Positions 52,496-61,926 of a stretch of DNA of 64,000 bases are shown here, piece after piece. Location of the stretch: positions 124,001 to 188,000 of the forward strand of contig VBWE01000015.1 in the NCBI GenBank assembly GCA_006218065.1, written 5' to 3'. Position 1 is the stretch's first letter, and each line of letters begins with the position of its first letter. The notes under the pieces are model-generated. The model worked only from the letters and a program-made list of their open reading frames with translations, was not told the DNA's origin and did no database searches. The position numbers and the translations under genes are program-made. The stretch is from Bacteroidota bacterium (GTDB taxonomy: Bacteria; Bacteroidota; Bacteroidia; Palsa-965).

Positions 52496-53263
52496 ATGCA
52501 TCACACGATGAAACCCGATTATCCGATCATCAAAACACTGCTCTGGCTTACGCTTTTCAGTATAGCCATGGGATACCTGGAAACAGCCGTGGTTGTTTAC
52601 CTGCGCAAATTGTATTTCGCCGACGGATTCCGTTTTCCGCTTTCGCCGGTTTCGCCCGATATCGCGGTAACCGAATTCTGGCGCGAAGCGTGTACCATCA
52701 TCATGCTGCTGGGTGCGGGCATTATGGCGGGCAGGAACGGCGCGCAGAAATTCGTTTTCTTTCTTTATTGCTTCGCCGTCTGGGATATTTTCTACTACGT
52801 GTTTCTCAAAGTCCTGCTCGGCTGGCCCGAATCGCTGTTCACCTGGGACGTACTTTTCCTGATTCCCGTTCCCTGGGTCGGACCTGTGCTTGCGCCCTGT
52901 ATCGTTGCGGTTACGATGATTTTGTTCACGCTGGTCACTGTTCGTTTGCAAAGCCAGGGACGAAGCGGCGTTACAAACTGGACGGAACGCGGGCTGCTGC
53001 TGACGGGTGTCGCGGTCATCCTCGTTTCGTTTATGTGGGATTATTTTCAGTTTGTAGCGAACAACCCGGAAGCGAAAGGCATGTGGACATTATCCAGCGA
53101 TCAGAACCTGTTCAGCGAAGCCCGCAATTACATGCCGGAGCATTTCAACTGGCTGCTTTTCGGCTGCGGTGAATTTATCCTGCTCGGCGCGATCACACTT
53201 TTTTTCATGCGCCAGGTGAAACAGCCGCAAACCGTACGAACGGCAGCAGGAGTCCGGCATTAA
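52496..53263 (+). CDS. Membrane protein of unknown family
   Basis: A 255-residue protein with about six hydrophobic spans (LLWLTLFSIAMGYLETAVVVYL, ACTIIMLLGAGIMAG, VFFLYCFAVWDIFYYVFLKVLLG, LIPVPWVGPVLAPCIVAVTMILFTLV, GLLLTGVAVILVSFMWDYFQFV, WLLFGCGEFILLGAITLFFM). Aromatic and Asp residues in span 3 and span 5 are notable. The start is ATG 52496 or 52508. It lies 14 bp after the DUF4173 gene. Confidence 0.75.
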   Translation: MHHTMKPDYPIIKTLLWLTLFSIAMGYLETAVVVYLRKLYFADGFRFPLSPVSPDIAVTEFWREACTIIMLLGAGIMAGRNGAQKFVFFLYCFAVWDIFYYVFLKVLLGWPESLFTWDVLFLIPVPWVGPVLAPCIVAVTMILFTLVTVRLQSQGRSGVTNWTERGLLLTGVAVILVSFMWDYFQFVANNPEAKGMWTLSSDQNLFSEARNYMPEHFNWLLFGCGEFILLGAITLFFMRQVKQPQTVRTAAGVRH

Positions 53264-53302
53264 CTTTCTCCGAAGGAGTCCATCGGACAAAAAAACACAA
53301 CC

Positions 53303-53986
53303 ATGAAAAACATACTGACAGGCGCGCGAAGTTTTTTTAGCGTAAAAAGCGATCAGCACACATTAGCGATTCTCGGCATTTCTTCCGCTTTTTGCATCGC
53401 GGTAATTATTGCCCGGTGTTTTGTTTATGACAGTCACCGCTATCTTTTCCTCGGCTGGAACCTTTTCCTGGCCTGGGTTCCGGTCTGGTTCACTTTTGCG
53501 CTGCATACAAAATCCATCGGGCGTTACGCGGAAGCGACGAAGCTTGCCTGTCTCGGTCTCTGGTTTTTGTTTTTGCCCAACGCGCCGTATGTACTCACCG
53601 ACCTTTTTCACCTGGCGGCGATCCCCGGCGTTCCGATATGGCTGGACTGGCTGATATTGCTGAGCTGCGGCTGGACCGGGCTCCTGCTGGGGTTCTGGTC
53701 GATGATCCGGGTGCGCAAATGGATACTGCCGAAACTGAGTCCCGGCCTGGGCATGCTGTTCGTTCCGGTCACGCTGCTGGCCTGTGCGTATGGGGTTTAC
53801 CTTGGCCGTTTCGAACGGTGGAACAGTTGGGATATCGTATCGCATCCTTTCGCGATCGGGCTGGATATCCTGCAGTCGCTGGTGCGGCCGCGCGCGCTGG
53901 GCATGACGGCTTTGTTTTCGTTATTTTTAGCTTTTGCCTGGTGGTGCTTTTCGCCGCTTTTTCAAAATGATGCACATGACCGATAA
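53303..53986 (+). CDS. DUF1361 membrane protein
   Basis: A 227-residue protein with six to seven spans. Diagnostic: LFLGWNLFLAWVPVWF, LWFLFLPNAPYVLTDLFHL and VYLGRFERWNSWDIVSHP, all hallmark stretches of DUF1361. The family's function is unknown. Its end overlaps the start of the diacylglycerol kinase gene by about 20 bp. Confidence 0.9.
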   Translation: MKNILTGARSFFSVKSDQHTLAILGISSAFCIAVIIARCFVYDSHRYLFLGWNLFLAWVPVWFTFALHTKSIGRYAEATKLACLGLWFLFLPNAPYVLTDLFHLAAIPGVPIWLDWLILLSCGWTGLLLGFWSMIRVRKWILPKLSPGLGMLFVPVTLLACAYGVYLGRFERWNSWDIVSHPFAIGLDILQSLVRPRALGMTALFSLFLAFAWWCFSPLFQNDAHDR

Positions 53987-54368
53987 AAACAATAAACCGT
54001 TTTCCCTGCGGGCCCGGCTGCGAAGCTTCGGTTATGCGTTCAAAGGAATCGCCGTTTTTATGAAAACGCAGCACAATGCCTGGATTCACCTGCTTGCCGC
54101 ATGTGCCGCGGTATTCCTCGGCTTCTGGTTACAGATCAGTACGGTCGAATGGTGCGTAGTTATACTTTGTATCGGTTTGGTTTTTGCCGCAGAAGCATTC
54201 AATACTGCCATCGAATGGCTGACTGACCTGGTATCGCCGGGCAAAAATGAAAAGGCCGGAAAAGTGAAAGATTTGGCTGCGGGAGCGGTGCTTTTGATCT
54301 CCCTCGCTTCAGCCGCCTGCGGAATCATCATTTTCCTGCCGAAACTCATCGATAAATTGTCAACATAA
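53967..54368 (+). CDS. dgkA: Diacylglycerol kinase family protein
   Basis: A ~133-residue membrane enzyme with three spans; characteristic EAFNTAIEWLTDLVSPGKNEKAGKVKDLAAGAVLL contains the catalytic Glu and the E-x(8)-D region. DgkA-type proteins phosphorylate diacylglycerol or undecaprenol; in many non-proteobacteria the substrate is undecaprenol, used in cell-wall recycling. Starts at 53967, 53970 and 53976 are all possible; the head begins around MTDKNNKPFSLRARLRSFGYAFKGI. Confidence 0.92.
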   Translation: MMHMTDKNNKPFSLRARLRSFGYAFKGIAVFMKTQHNAWIHLLAACAAVFLGFWLQISTVEWCVVILCIGLVFAAEAFNTAIEWLTDLVSPGKNEKAGKVKDLAAGAVLLISLASAACGIIIFLPKLIDKLST

Positions 54369-54569
54369 AAACAGCTTATGTCTTAGCTTGGTCTTGTTTT
54401 TTATCTATTTGGTCGAATAGTTACGTTGTTTTGTCGATTTAGTTGAATTGATTTCCTGTAAACGTGGAAAATAAAAATTAAATGTCTTGACTTGTATTAT
54501 GCTTTAGCCGTAATTTTAGGGTGGCAAATCACATGTTCTTTTTTACCTGTTCTTAAATTCTCCTAACAC

Positions 54570-57500
54570 ATGAAACAACGTTATTGGCTCACGTTGTTGC
54601 TGGGTGTCATGTTTTTTTCATGGCAGGAAGCATCAGCATGTCACGGTGTGGCATTAGTAAATTTTTCGGCAAGCACGAACGGTACATCCGTTACCGTGAA
54701 TGGCAGTTCCAATTCTGCAACCTGCGGATGCGGTCCGTATTACATGGAAGTTGAGCTGGCCTGTTTCAGTTCCGCCAACTTCACCGGCGCCGCGCCTACC
54801 TGCAACGGCACCTGGAACGTGTATCCCTGGTATCGCTCCATTCTTAATGTACCGAACTACGTAGGCCCGAGCTGGCCGGATCAGTGTGTTGTGGAACCTT
54901 ACTTCCCGGTAACTATAAACTTTGCACAGTTGTGCGCCGGTACAACGTACGTGCTCCGTGCGCGGGAGCGAGTCTGCGGGTCCGGAAGCGCCGGGCCATG
55001 GTCAGCGACGTACACATTTACAACGCCCGGCGTACCACCCAACTTTATCCTGAATGCAACGGCAACCCCGGCAACCATCTGTGCCGGCCAGCAAAGCACA
55101 CTTTCGGCAACGGTAGCAGGAAGCGGCGGCTGCGGAAGCGGCAACCCGGTTTTTACCTGGACGCCGATTAGCCCGGCAGGACCTGCAATTCCCGGTAACC
55201 CGGTAAACGTAAGCCCTACAGTTACTACCGTTTACCAGATCACTGCCGCAGGCGGATATCTCACCTGCTACGGTGTTCCCCCGGTAACAGTAACGGTAAC
55301 AGTACTTCCCGCACCAATTCCGGGTACACCTTCGGCAGCACCTACAACAGTTTGTGCCGGACAAAATACCACGCTTACGCTCACCGGTTATTCGGGTACG
55401 AGTATCCAATGGCAGTCCGGGCCATCCTCGGCAGGTCCATGGACACCGATACCCGGTGGAACAACCACGCCATTCTCAACACCGGTAGTTGGAAATACAT
55501 ATTTCAACGCAACGGTTTCGAACGGTTGCGGAACAGTGACTACAACAACCGTACTGGTCACCGTACTTCCGGCGCCGATCATTTCAGTAACACCGGCAAA
55601 TCCTGCTATTTGTCTCGGGCAGAATATTGTACTCACGGCATCCGGCGGTCCCAGTTATGCCTGGGCTGAACCACCGCCCGGTGGAACGCTCAGCGCGACA
55701 GTCGGTACATCCGTTACGGCAACACCGACTACTACAACTACTTACACGGTAACGTCAAGCCAGGGAATTTGTACCAGTACATTCGTGATCACCGTAACGG
55801 TAAATCCTGTACCGAACCCGGTCATTACGCCTGCGAATCCGAATATCTGTAACGGCGACTCCGTACAACTCACCTGCGGTCCGGGACCTTACTCTTCTGT
55901 TACATGGTCTCCTGCAACAGGGCTGAGCAGTTCGAGCGGCGCGGTTGTGGATGCTTTTCCGTCAACAACACAAGCATATACTGCAACGGCAACAGATGCA
56001 AACGGTTGTTCCGATACGGCGAATATCACTGTTAACGTTCTTCCGAACCCGGTACTCAGCGTAACGCCGCTCAATCCGTCCGTATGCCCCGGCCAGTCCG
56101 TACTGCTCACGGCATCCGGAGCGGTAAGCTATACCTGGAATACAGGCGCAACTACCGATACAACAAGCGTTTCACCGGTAACGACCACAACATACACCGT
56201 TGTCGGAACAACCGGGGGAAGCTGCATCGATTCAACAACTGTAACCGTAACGATCAACCCGAACATCGTAGTGGATGCCGGTTTGCCCGACAGTATCTGC
56301 CCCGGCGGACAAACTGTTCTGAATGCAAGTCCCGGTAATGCCTCCACTTATACCTGGCTGGGTTCGGGTGTTGTGAGCGGTACAGGAACATCTTCACCGA
56401 CTGTAGCGCCGGCAACAACAACCATGTATTATGTAGATATCGTGGATGTAAACGGTTGTTCAGGAAGCGACAGCGTGGAAGTTTTTGTCCGCACGATTCC
56501 TCCTGCAAATGCCGGAGCCGATGTTGCCATCTGCACCGGTTCGAGCACACAGCTTGCCGCCAGCGGTGGACTTATCTACAACTGGTCGCCTGCAACGGGA
56601 CTTTCCGGAACCAATATCAACAACCCGTTTGCTGCACCGACACAAACGCAGACATACGTTGTAACAGTAACCGATGCTTTCCAGTGCAGCAATACCGACT
56701 CATTGGTCGTTACGGTTAATGCGCTTCCTGCGGTTAATGCCGGTCCGGATGTATTTATCTGCGGACCCGGCGCACAGCTCAACGCAAGCGGTGCAGCCAA
56801 CTATTCCTGGTCGCCCGTTACCGGTCTCAGCGCATCAAACATCGCCAACCCGGTTGCGAGTCCTGCAGTAACTACGACGTATGTTGTTACCGGTATCGAT
56901 GTTAACGGATGCGTAAATACCGATACGGTAGTTGTAAACGTTTACACACCGCTTACTGTTGTTGCTTCCAATGCCGCTTCCATCTGTCCGAACGGTTCAA
57001 CGCCGTTGAACGCGGCAGCCGGTGGCGGAGACGGAAACTATATATACACCTGGACTCCGGCAACCGGTCTGTCGAACCCGAACAGCGCGTCGCCCAATGC
57101 GTCGCCTGCAACAACTACAACGTACACGATTACTATTACCGATGCCTGCGGATCGGCATCAGCCATCGATTCGGTAACGGTAACAGTGTTCCCGGTACCG
57201 GTTGTGACCATCACGCCCGATGTAACCAGCGGTTGCGTTCCGCTTTGCGTGAACTTCACGGGCAATTCCGCTCCTTCGGCCAGCGTATCCTGTTCCTGGG
57301 ATTTCAGCGACGGACAAGGTTCGGGTTGCAACGTACAGCATTGCTTCACCACAGCGGGATCGTATACTATTATGCTCAACATCACCGATGGAAACGGTTG
57401 TACCGGATCAATCACGATGCCGAACCTGATCACCGTGCATCCTTTGCCGGTAGCCGGATTCATGGCTTCACCGATTGAAACGACGATCCTTTCACCGAAC

Positions 57501-57980
57501 ATCACGTTTACGCCGACCTGCCAGAACTGTGATTCGACGGTGTACTTTATGGGCAACCCGGACAGCATTGTGATTACGAACAACCAGTTTACGTACACGT
57601 TTACCGACAGCGGAACTTTTGTAATCACACAGGTCGTTTACACACAGTATGGCTGCACCGATCAAACGGATATCGTGGTGATCATAAAACCGGATTTCAT
57701 CATTTACGTTCCGAACGCATTCTCGCCCAACGGCGATGGTGTGAACGAAGTCTTCATGCCGGTTGGCGAAGGCATCGACCCGGAAAATTTCAACATGTGG
57801 ATCTACGATCGCTGGGGCAATATGATTTACAACACAAACGATCTGTACAAAGGCTGGAACGGTAAAGTGCAGGGACAACCGGAAATTTCGCAGATCGATG
57901 CGTATGTCTGGAAAATCCAATGCAAGGACAGGGCCGGGAATAAACACACGTACATCGGCCACCTGAGCATGATCAAGTAA
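54570..57980 (+). CDS. Large Ig/PKD-repeat surface protein with gliding-motility-type T9SS C-terminus
   Basis: A 1136-residue exported protein (signal peptide about MKQRYWLTLLLGVMFFSWQEASA). A ~130-residue head is followed by about ten Ig-like or bacterial-PKD-type domains, each with a C-A-G-Q-N/P-G-Q-S turn and a TTTTYTVT strand, such as SICPGGQTVLNASPGNASTYTW and TICAGQQSTLSATV, then a true PKD (CSWDFSDGQGSGC). The end (FIIYVPNAFSPNGDGVNEVFM, YDRWGNMIYN, YIGHLSMIK) is the type B/gliding T9SS signal. It resembles the adhesin at 31987. A weak promoter TTG-N21-TAATTTTA lies at 54487-54518. Confidence 0.9.
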   Translation: MKQRYWLTLLLGVMFFSWQEASACHGVALVNFSASTNGTSVTVNGSSNSATCGCGPYYMEVELACFSSANFTGAAPTCNGTWNVYPWYRSILNVPNYVGPSWPDQCVVEPYFPVTINFAQLCAGTTYVLRARERVCGSGSAGPWSATYTFTTPGVPPNFILNATATPATICAGQQSTLSATVAGSGGCGSGNPVFTWTPISPAGPAIPGNPVNVSPTVTTVYQITAAGGYLTCYGVPPVTVTVTVLPAPIPGTPSAAPTTVCAGQNTTLTLTGYSGTSIQWQSGPSSAGPWTPIPGGTTTPFSTPVVGNTYFNATVSNGCGTVTTTTVLVTVLPAPIISVTPANPAICLGQNIVLTASGGPSYAWAEPPPGGTLSATVGTSVTATPTTTTTYTVTSSQGICTSTFVITVTVNPVPNPVITPANPNICNGDSVQLTCGPGPYSSVTWSPATGLSSSSGAVVDAFPSTTQAYTATATDANGCSDTANITVNVLPNPVLSVTPLNPSVCPGQSVLLTASGAVSYTWNTGATTDTTSVSPVTTTTYTVVGTTGGSCIDSTTVTVTINPNIVVDAGLPDSICPGGQTVLNASPGNASTYTWLGSGVVSGTGTSSPTVAPATTTMYYVDIVDVNGCSGSDSVEVFVRTIPPANAGADVAICTGSSTQLAASGGLIYNWSPATGLSGTNINNPFAAPTQTQTYVVTVTDAFQCSNTDSLVVTVNALPAVNAGPDVFICGPGAQLNASGAANYSWSPVTGLSASNIANPVASPAVTTTYVVTGIDVNGCVNTDTVVVNVYTPLTVVASNAASICPNGSTPLNAAAGGGDGNYIYTWTPATGLSNPNSASPNASPATTTTYTITITDACGSASAIDSVTVTVFPVPVVTITPDVTSGCVPLCVNFTGNSAPSASVSCSWDFSDGQGSGCNVQHCFTTAGSYTIMLNITDGNGCTGSITMPNLITVHPLPVAGFMASPIETTILSPNITFTPTCQNCDSTVYFMGNPDSIVITNNQFTYTFTDSGTFVITQVVYTQYGCTDQTDIVVIIKPDFIIYVPNAFSPNGDGVNEVFMPVGEGIDPENFNMWIYDRWGNMIYNTNDLYKGWNGKVQGQPEISQIDAYVWKIQCKDRAGNKHTYIGHLSMIK

Positions 57981-57998
57981 AAAACGAAATATCTTTAT

Positions 57999-58030
57999 GA
58001 AAAGGGTTTTCATTACCGAAAACCCTTTTC
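57999..58030 (+). terminator. Intrinsic terminator after the surface protein
   Basis: GAAAAGGGTTTTC (57999-58011) and GAAAACCCTTTTC (58018-58030), 13 bp perfect, followed by TGTTTAA. Confidence 0.7.
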
Positions 58031-58046
58031 TGTTTAATGAAGTGAA

Positions 58047-59732
58047 ATGAACCGGTTTTTATTTTTTGCTTCGTGCGTATTATTTACGGTTGCTCCGCTT
58101 AAATCGCAGCAGCAGCAAAATCCTGCGCCTTTATCTGCCGGCTGGTGCACATATGCCGGCGGTGGCGACAGCGATGACCTGCTGGGCATAGAACGTTTTG
58201 CAAACGGCGATTATCTCGTTACCGGTTATTCCGCCAGCCTCAATTTCCCGGTCGGAACGGGAACGGTGCAAACGAACAACGCCGGAAGTTACGATGCCGT
58301 GATCATGCGCATCGACAGTACCGGCAACCGGGTATGGGCTACCTATTTCGGCGGAACGGGTTTTGATGCGGCTTATCATGCGGTGATCGTAGGCAATGCC
58401 GTTTATGTTGCCGGATCGACGAACAGCAACGACCTGCCTGTTGATACGAATGCGTACCAGCCGCTGTATGCCGGGGGCTATGAAGCCTGGCTGCTGAAAC
58501 TCGATACGAACGGGCAGAAAATATGGAGTACCTATTTCGGCGGAAGCGGGTCGGATGCAGCGTATGATATCGATGCCGATGCCGCCGGAAATATTTACCT
58601 CGGTGGTTCAACTACGTCATCGAACCTGCCTTTGGCGGCAACAACCGGTTTCCAGCCCAACTGGGCTGGAGCGCTGGATGCCTGGATCGCGAAATTCGAT
58701 TCGTCCGGGCAGGCGCACTGGAGTACGTATTATGGCGGAAGCGGGAGCGAGGATGCGCATTCGATTACGGTGGATGCCGGCGCAAATATTATTCTCTGCG
58801 GCGGGACCTTCAGCCTGAATTTTCCCACGAGCCCCGGCGCTTTCCAGTCGCTCAGCGGCGGCATGCAGGATGTGTACCTGCTGAAACTCGATTCTTCGGG
58901 CAACCGCATTTTTGCTTCGATGTACGGCGGAACAGCCGGCGAAGATGCCTTCGGTTTGCACCACGATGCCGCCGGGAATATTTACATCGCAGGTTTTACG
59001 CAAAGCATAGACTTCCCGCTGCTCGGAACAACGTACCAGAATATGAATGCCGGGATGAACGACGCATACCTCATGAAATTGAATACTTCCGGCATACCCC
59101 TTTGGTCTACGTATTACGGCGGGCCGCAGGATGAAAATGCCTACGGACTTTTTGTGCACGATGAATACGTTTATTTCACCGGCAATACGCAGAGTGCGAC
59201 ATTTCCCGTAACCGTAAACGCTTTGCAGGATTCGCTTGCGGGACTTACCGATGCATACGTCGTGAAATTCGATACGGCGGGAACGCTCGTCTGGGCGAGT
59301 TTTTTCGGCGGAACGGGAGCTGATGTGGGAAATGCGATCGTGATCGATCCGCAGTCCGCGGCGGGTATTGTTGGAAATACGTACAGCACGGATTTGCCGG
59401 TACAATCCGGCGTAATGCAAACAACAAACATGTTCCAGGGCGATGGTTTTATCGCGGCCATCGATGCGTCCGCTTTGCCGATCGGTTCTGCGCTTGCGGA
59501 AAAACCGCTTGCCGGGAATGATTTTATGCTTCAGCCCACGCTGTTTGAAAACGAACTGCACTGGAATGAATCGCTCGCTTCGTGGATGATCTATGACCTT
59601 ACAGGAAAACTCGTCCTGTCGGGCACACAGGAAACACGCGCTGAAACTGCTAAGTTGAAAAGCGGTTTGTATGTGTTCACAGGAAATACGCGCGACGGAA
59701 AACCGGTTACCCGGAAAATTATCAGGAAATAA
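58047..59732 (+). CDS. SBBP-repeat beta-propeller protein with T9SS sorting domain
   Basis: A 561-residue exported protein (signal peptide ending VAPLKSQQ). About eight SBBP-type blades repeat WSTYFGGSGSDAAYDIDADAAGNIYLGGST with LKLDSSGNRIF strands, building a large propeller. The C-terminus (LNFELHWNESLASWMIYDLTGK region to GKPVTRKIIRK) is a type A sorting domain. Surface-located; ligand unknown. It is co-oriented with the preceding adhesin but separated by a terminator. Confidence 0.88.
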   Translation: MNRFLFFASCVLFTVAPLKSQQQQNPAPLSAGWCTYAGGGDSDDLLGIERFANGDYLVTGYSASLNFPVGTGTVQTNNAGSYDAVIMRIDSTGNRVWATYFGGTGFDAAYHAVIVGNAVYVAGSTNSNDLPVDTNAYQPLYAGGYEAWLLKLDTNGQKIWSTYFGGSGSDAAYDIDADAAGNIYLGGSTTSSNLPLAATTGFQPNWAGALDAWIAKFDSSGQAHWSTYYGGSGSEDAHSITVDAGANIILCGGTFSLNFPTSPGAFQSLSGGMQDVYLLKLDSSGNRIFASMYGGTAGEDAFGLHHDAAGNIYIAGFTQSIDFPLLGTTYQNMNAGMNDAYLMKLNTSGIPLWSTYYGGPQDENAYGLFVHDEYVYFTGNTQSATFPVTVNALQDSLAGLTDAYVVKFDTAGTLVWASFFGGTGADVGNAIVIDPQSAAGIVGNTYSTDLPVQSGVMQTTNMFQGDGFIAAIDASALPIGSALAEKPLAGNDFMLQPTLFENELHWNESLASWMIYDLTGKLVLSGTQETRAETAKLKSGLYVFTGNTRDGKPVTRKIIRK

Positions 59733-59738
59733 TCCCCG

Positions 59739-60227
59739 TCATTTCATATTCACAAACTGTAGCGGAAGATCGTAGTTCCCGCGGCGGAGCAGGGCGATCA
59801 CAGCCTGCAGGTCATCGATCTTTTTCCCGGTAACGCGCACCTGGTCGTCCATCATCTGCGCCTGCACTTTCAGTTTTGAATCCTTGATGTCTTTCAGGAT
59901 TTTCCGTCCCGATTCTTTATCGATGCCTTCTTTCACTTTCACATCTTTGCGGACCATATTCCCGGACGCGTATTGTTCCTTGCCTTCGTCGAGGCAGCGC
60001 GGGTCGAGGCCCTGCTTCACCATGCGGCCGCGGATCACATCCACGATCGAACGGATGCGCATCTCGTCTTCCGTGAGAATATTCAGCACGAGATCTTTTT
60101 TGTTGAGTTCGATCGTGCTTTTCGAATCGCGGAAATCGAAACGGTTCAGGATTTCTTTCCGGGCGCTGTTGATCGCATTGTCGAGCGTTTGCGGATCAAT
60201 CTTGTTGGTGATGTCGAAGCTGGGCAT
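59739..60227 (-). CDS. YajQ-family protein
   Basis: A 162-residue protein, complete and typical: SFDITNKIDPQTLDNAINSARKEILNRFDFRDSK, IVDVIRGRMVKQGLDPRCLD, and the closing RVTGKKIDDLQAVIALLRRGNYDLPLQFVNMK. YajQ proteins have two RRM-like folds and bind nucleotides, including cyclic di-GMP in some species. Whether this one does so is unknown. It converges on the SBBP gene with a 6-bp gap. Confidence 0.96.
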   Translation of the reverse strand: MPSFDITNKIDPQTLDNAINSARKEILNRFDFRDSKSTIELNKKDLVLNILTEDEMRIRSIVDVIRGRMVKQGLDPRCLDEGKEQYASGNMVRKDVKVKEGIDKESGRKILKDIKDSKLKVQAQMMDDQVRVTGKKIDDLQAVIALLRRGNYDLPLQFVNMK

Positions 60228-60313
60228 GGCTTTGTGAAATGGTATCTGCTGCGAAGATAGTGAATGGGATTTTTAGCACAACTGTGGTTGGTTTATCGCG
60301 CCGGTACGAATGT

Positions 60314-60375
60314 TCAATGCCAAACGCTCATCGGACAAATTCCTTGTTACTTGATTATTGGGCGTTTGACATTGA
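60314..60375. repeat. Inverted repeat TCAATGCCAAACGC / GCGTTTGACATTGA
   Basis: Arms 60314-60327 and 60362-60375 pair over 14 positions with one mismatch. It sits between yajQ and the CtlX-like gene. Confidence 0.55.
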
Positions 60376-60397
60376 GCGTTAAAATCCTGCACTTTTC

Positions 60398-61279
60398 TCA
60401 CCGCAATTCAGCCAGCATGCAGCGCGCGCTTCCGCCCCCGGCGGTTTCGATGCAGCGGATATCACCGTAAACAATCGCTGCGAAGCGGCTGATCGTTTCT
60501 TTCTGTGCTCCGTCCAGCGAAGCATAAGCCTGCGCCGACATGATGCAGATATCTTCGCCGTTCCTGTTTTTGGTGAACAGCATATTCCCGGCAAAAGCAT
60601 GCATCTGTTCCAAAGTAACCGGTAACAATTTGTGACCAGTTTCCTCCAGCATGCGTTTCACCATACCGGAATCCCGCGGATCGATAACATCTTCGCAGAT
60701 CACGGCCAGTTTTTCATGCAGGGCCATCAGTACGTTGGTATGATAAACGGAAACGCCGTTCACCGGGATCGTGCGGAATGCAACCGGTTTGTAATCCAGC
60801 CTCCGGCAGGCCGTGCGTAAAAGTCCGCCGTCCGTGCGCGGCGAAAGCGCAGCATACGCGATACGGTTCGGGTAATCGATCACCATGCTGCCCGTGCCTT
60901 CAAGAAAACGATTCTGTTTTTCATGGTGCGAGTAATCCACCAACTCGGTATAGCCACGCGCAGCAAGCATCTCCACGATATCGTTCCTGCGTTCGATCCT
61001 GCGGCTGGCGGCCTGCATCGGCCAGAGCACGATCGTTTTCCCGTCGTGCAGCGAAATCCAGTTGTTCGGGAAAACGGCGTCGGGCTTTACCGGTTCGGCG
61101 GTATCTTCCACGATAAGTAAATCGATACCGGCTTTGCCGAGTTTTTCTGCAAAGGCATCGAATTCCTGCTGCGCAGCGATGGCGGAATCAACTGCAGCGG
61201 GTTTTTTCTGGAAGGTATTCGTCAACGCCGTTTCCGCGTTGAAACCGAAGGAAGCGGGACGAATGAGCAACAGGGCCAT
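60398..61279 (-). CDS. CtlX-like citrulline/arginine hydrolase family protein
   Basis: A 293-residue amidinotransferase/dihydrolase-fold enzyme. The putative triad residues are visible: the Asp/Glu region KPDAVFPNNWISLHDGKTI, a His in VNGVSVYHTNVLM and the nucleophilic Cys in GGGSARCMLAE near the end. NPDAVFPNNW and NRFLEGTGSMVID are hallmarks of the CtlX/arginine-deiminase-related group, reported for citrulline breakdown in Francisella. Substrate here is inferred. It is a single gene on this strand, 37 bp upstream of a broken HD phosphohydrolase gene in transcription order. Confidence 0.85.
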   Translation of the reverse strand: MALLLIRPASFGFNAETALTNTFQKKPAAVDSAIAAQQEFDAFAEKLGKAGIDLLIVEDTAEPVKPDAVFPNNWISLHDGKTIVLWPMQAASRRIERRNDIVEMLAARGYTELVDYSHHEKQNRFLEGTGSMVIDYPNRIAYAALSPRTDGGLLRTACRRLDYKPVAFRTIPVNGVSVYHTNVLMALHEKLAVICEDVIDPRDSGMVKRMLEETGHKLLPVTLEQMHAFAGNMLFTKNRNGEDICIMSAQAYASLDGAQKETISRFAAIVYGDIRCIETAGGGSARCMLAELR

Positions 61280-61316
61280 AAGGCTGATGTGTTTTTAATA
61301 ACGGCAGCAGCAAATA

Positions 61317-61917
61317 TCACCAGTATCCGATCGATTTCAATTCGCGCGACAAATTTTTTCTTGCGGATTCTTCCCAGCGTTCATGCAACAGGCCGGTTTG
61401 ATAGATGCGCGGTTTATCCAGGAAATGCCGCAGCACAGCCTTGCGCCCGGGATTGTAAAGCAGGTCGGGGTACATGCTGAATTCCTTACGGATAGCGGAA
61501 GTGTACTGATCATAAACCGCATTATCTGCAGCAAGCACGGATAAATCGAAATCGAGAAAAAAGCAGAGATCGTTCTTATCTGGTCCGTCAAAAATTTCAT
61601 GCTTCTGCGTTGCGCGGATAAAGCGGCTCACGTTTTCGATGAGCGCGGCATCCTGTCCCAGCTTTTCGAGATCGTGTTCCGCTTTCCGGGCGCTTTTTTC
61701 TTCGTTGTCCTTTCGCGCAGGATCGTAAACATAATCGTGGTAAAGGATTGCGATATCGACCAGCGTTTTGTTTTTCAAATGCTCCCGGAATTTTTCGCTC
61801 AGTTCGAGCAAAGCGCCGATATGCGCCGCGGTATGATAATGCTTCGAGCAGTTCATCGGCAAGCGCGGAATCGCCGAAAACTTCGTTCCAGCGTGCGGTG
61901 ATAATGGGAAAGGGCAT
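61317..61917 (-). pseudogene. HD-superfamily phosphohydrolase, disrupted by a frameshift near its N-terminus
   Basis: The downstream frame (about 180 residues) is a complete catalytic part: KHYHTAAHI (the HD-domain His), LYHDYVYDPARKDNEEKS, FLDFDLSVLAADNAVYDQYTSAIRKEFSMYPDLLYNPGRKAVLRHFL, ending KSIGYW. The N-terminal piece MPFPIITARWNEVFGDSALADELLE is in the other frame. Between them family members have about eight more residues around a conserved Tyr-Ser; a deletion of roughly 20-30 bp at about 61843-61860 explains both the gap and the shift. The product would start internally or not be made. Confidence 0.78.
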
Positions 61918-61926
61918 CAGGGAAAA

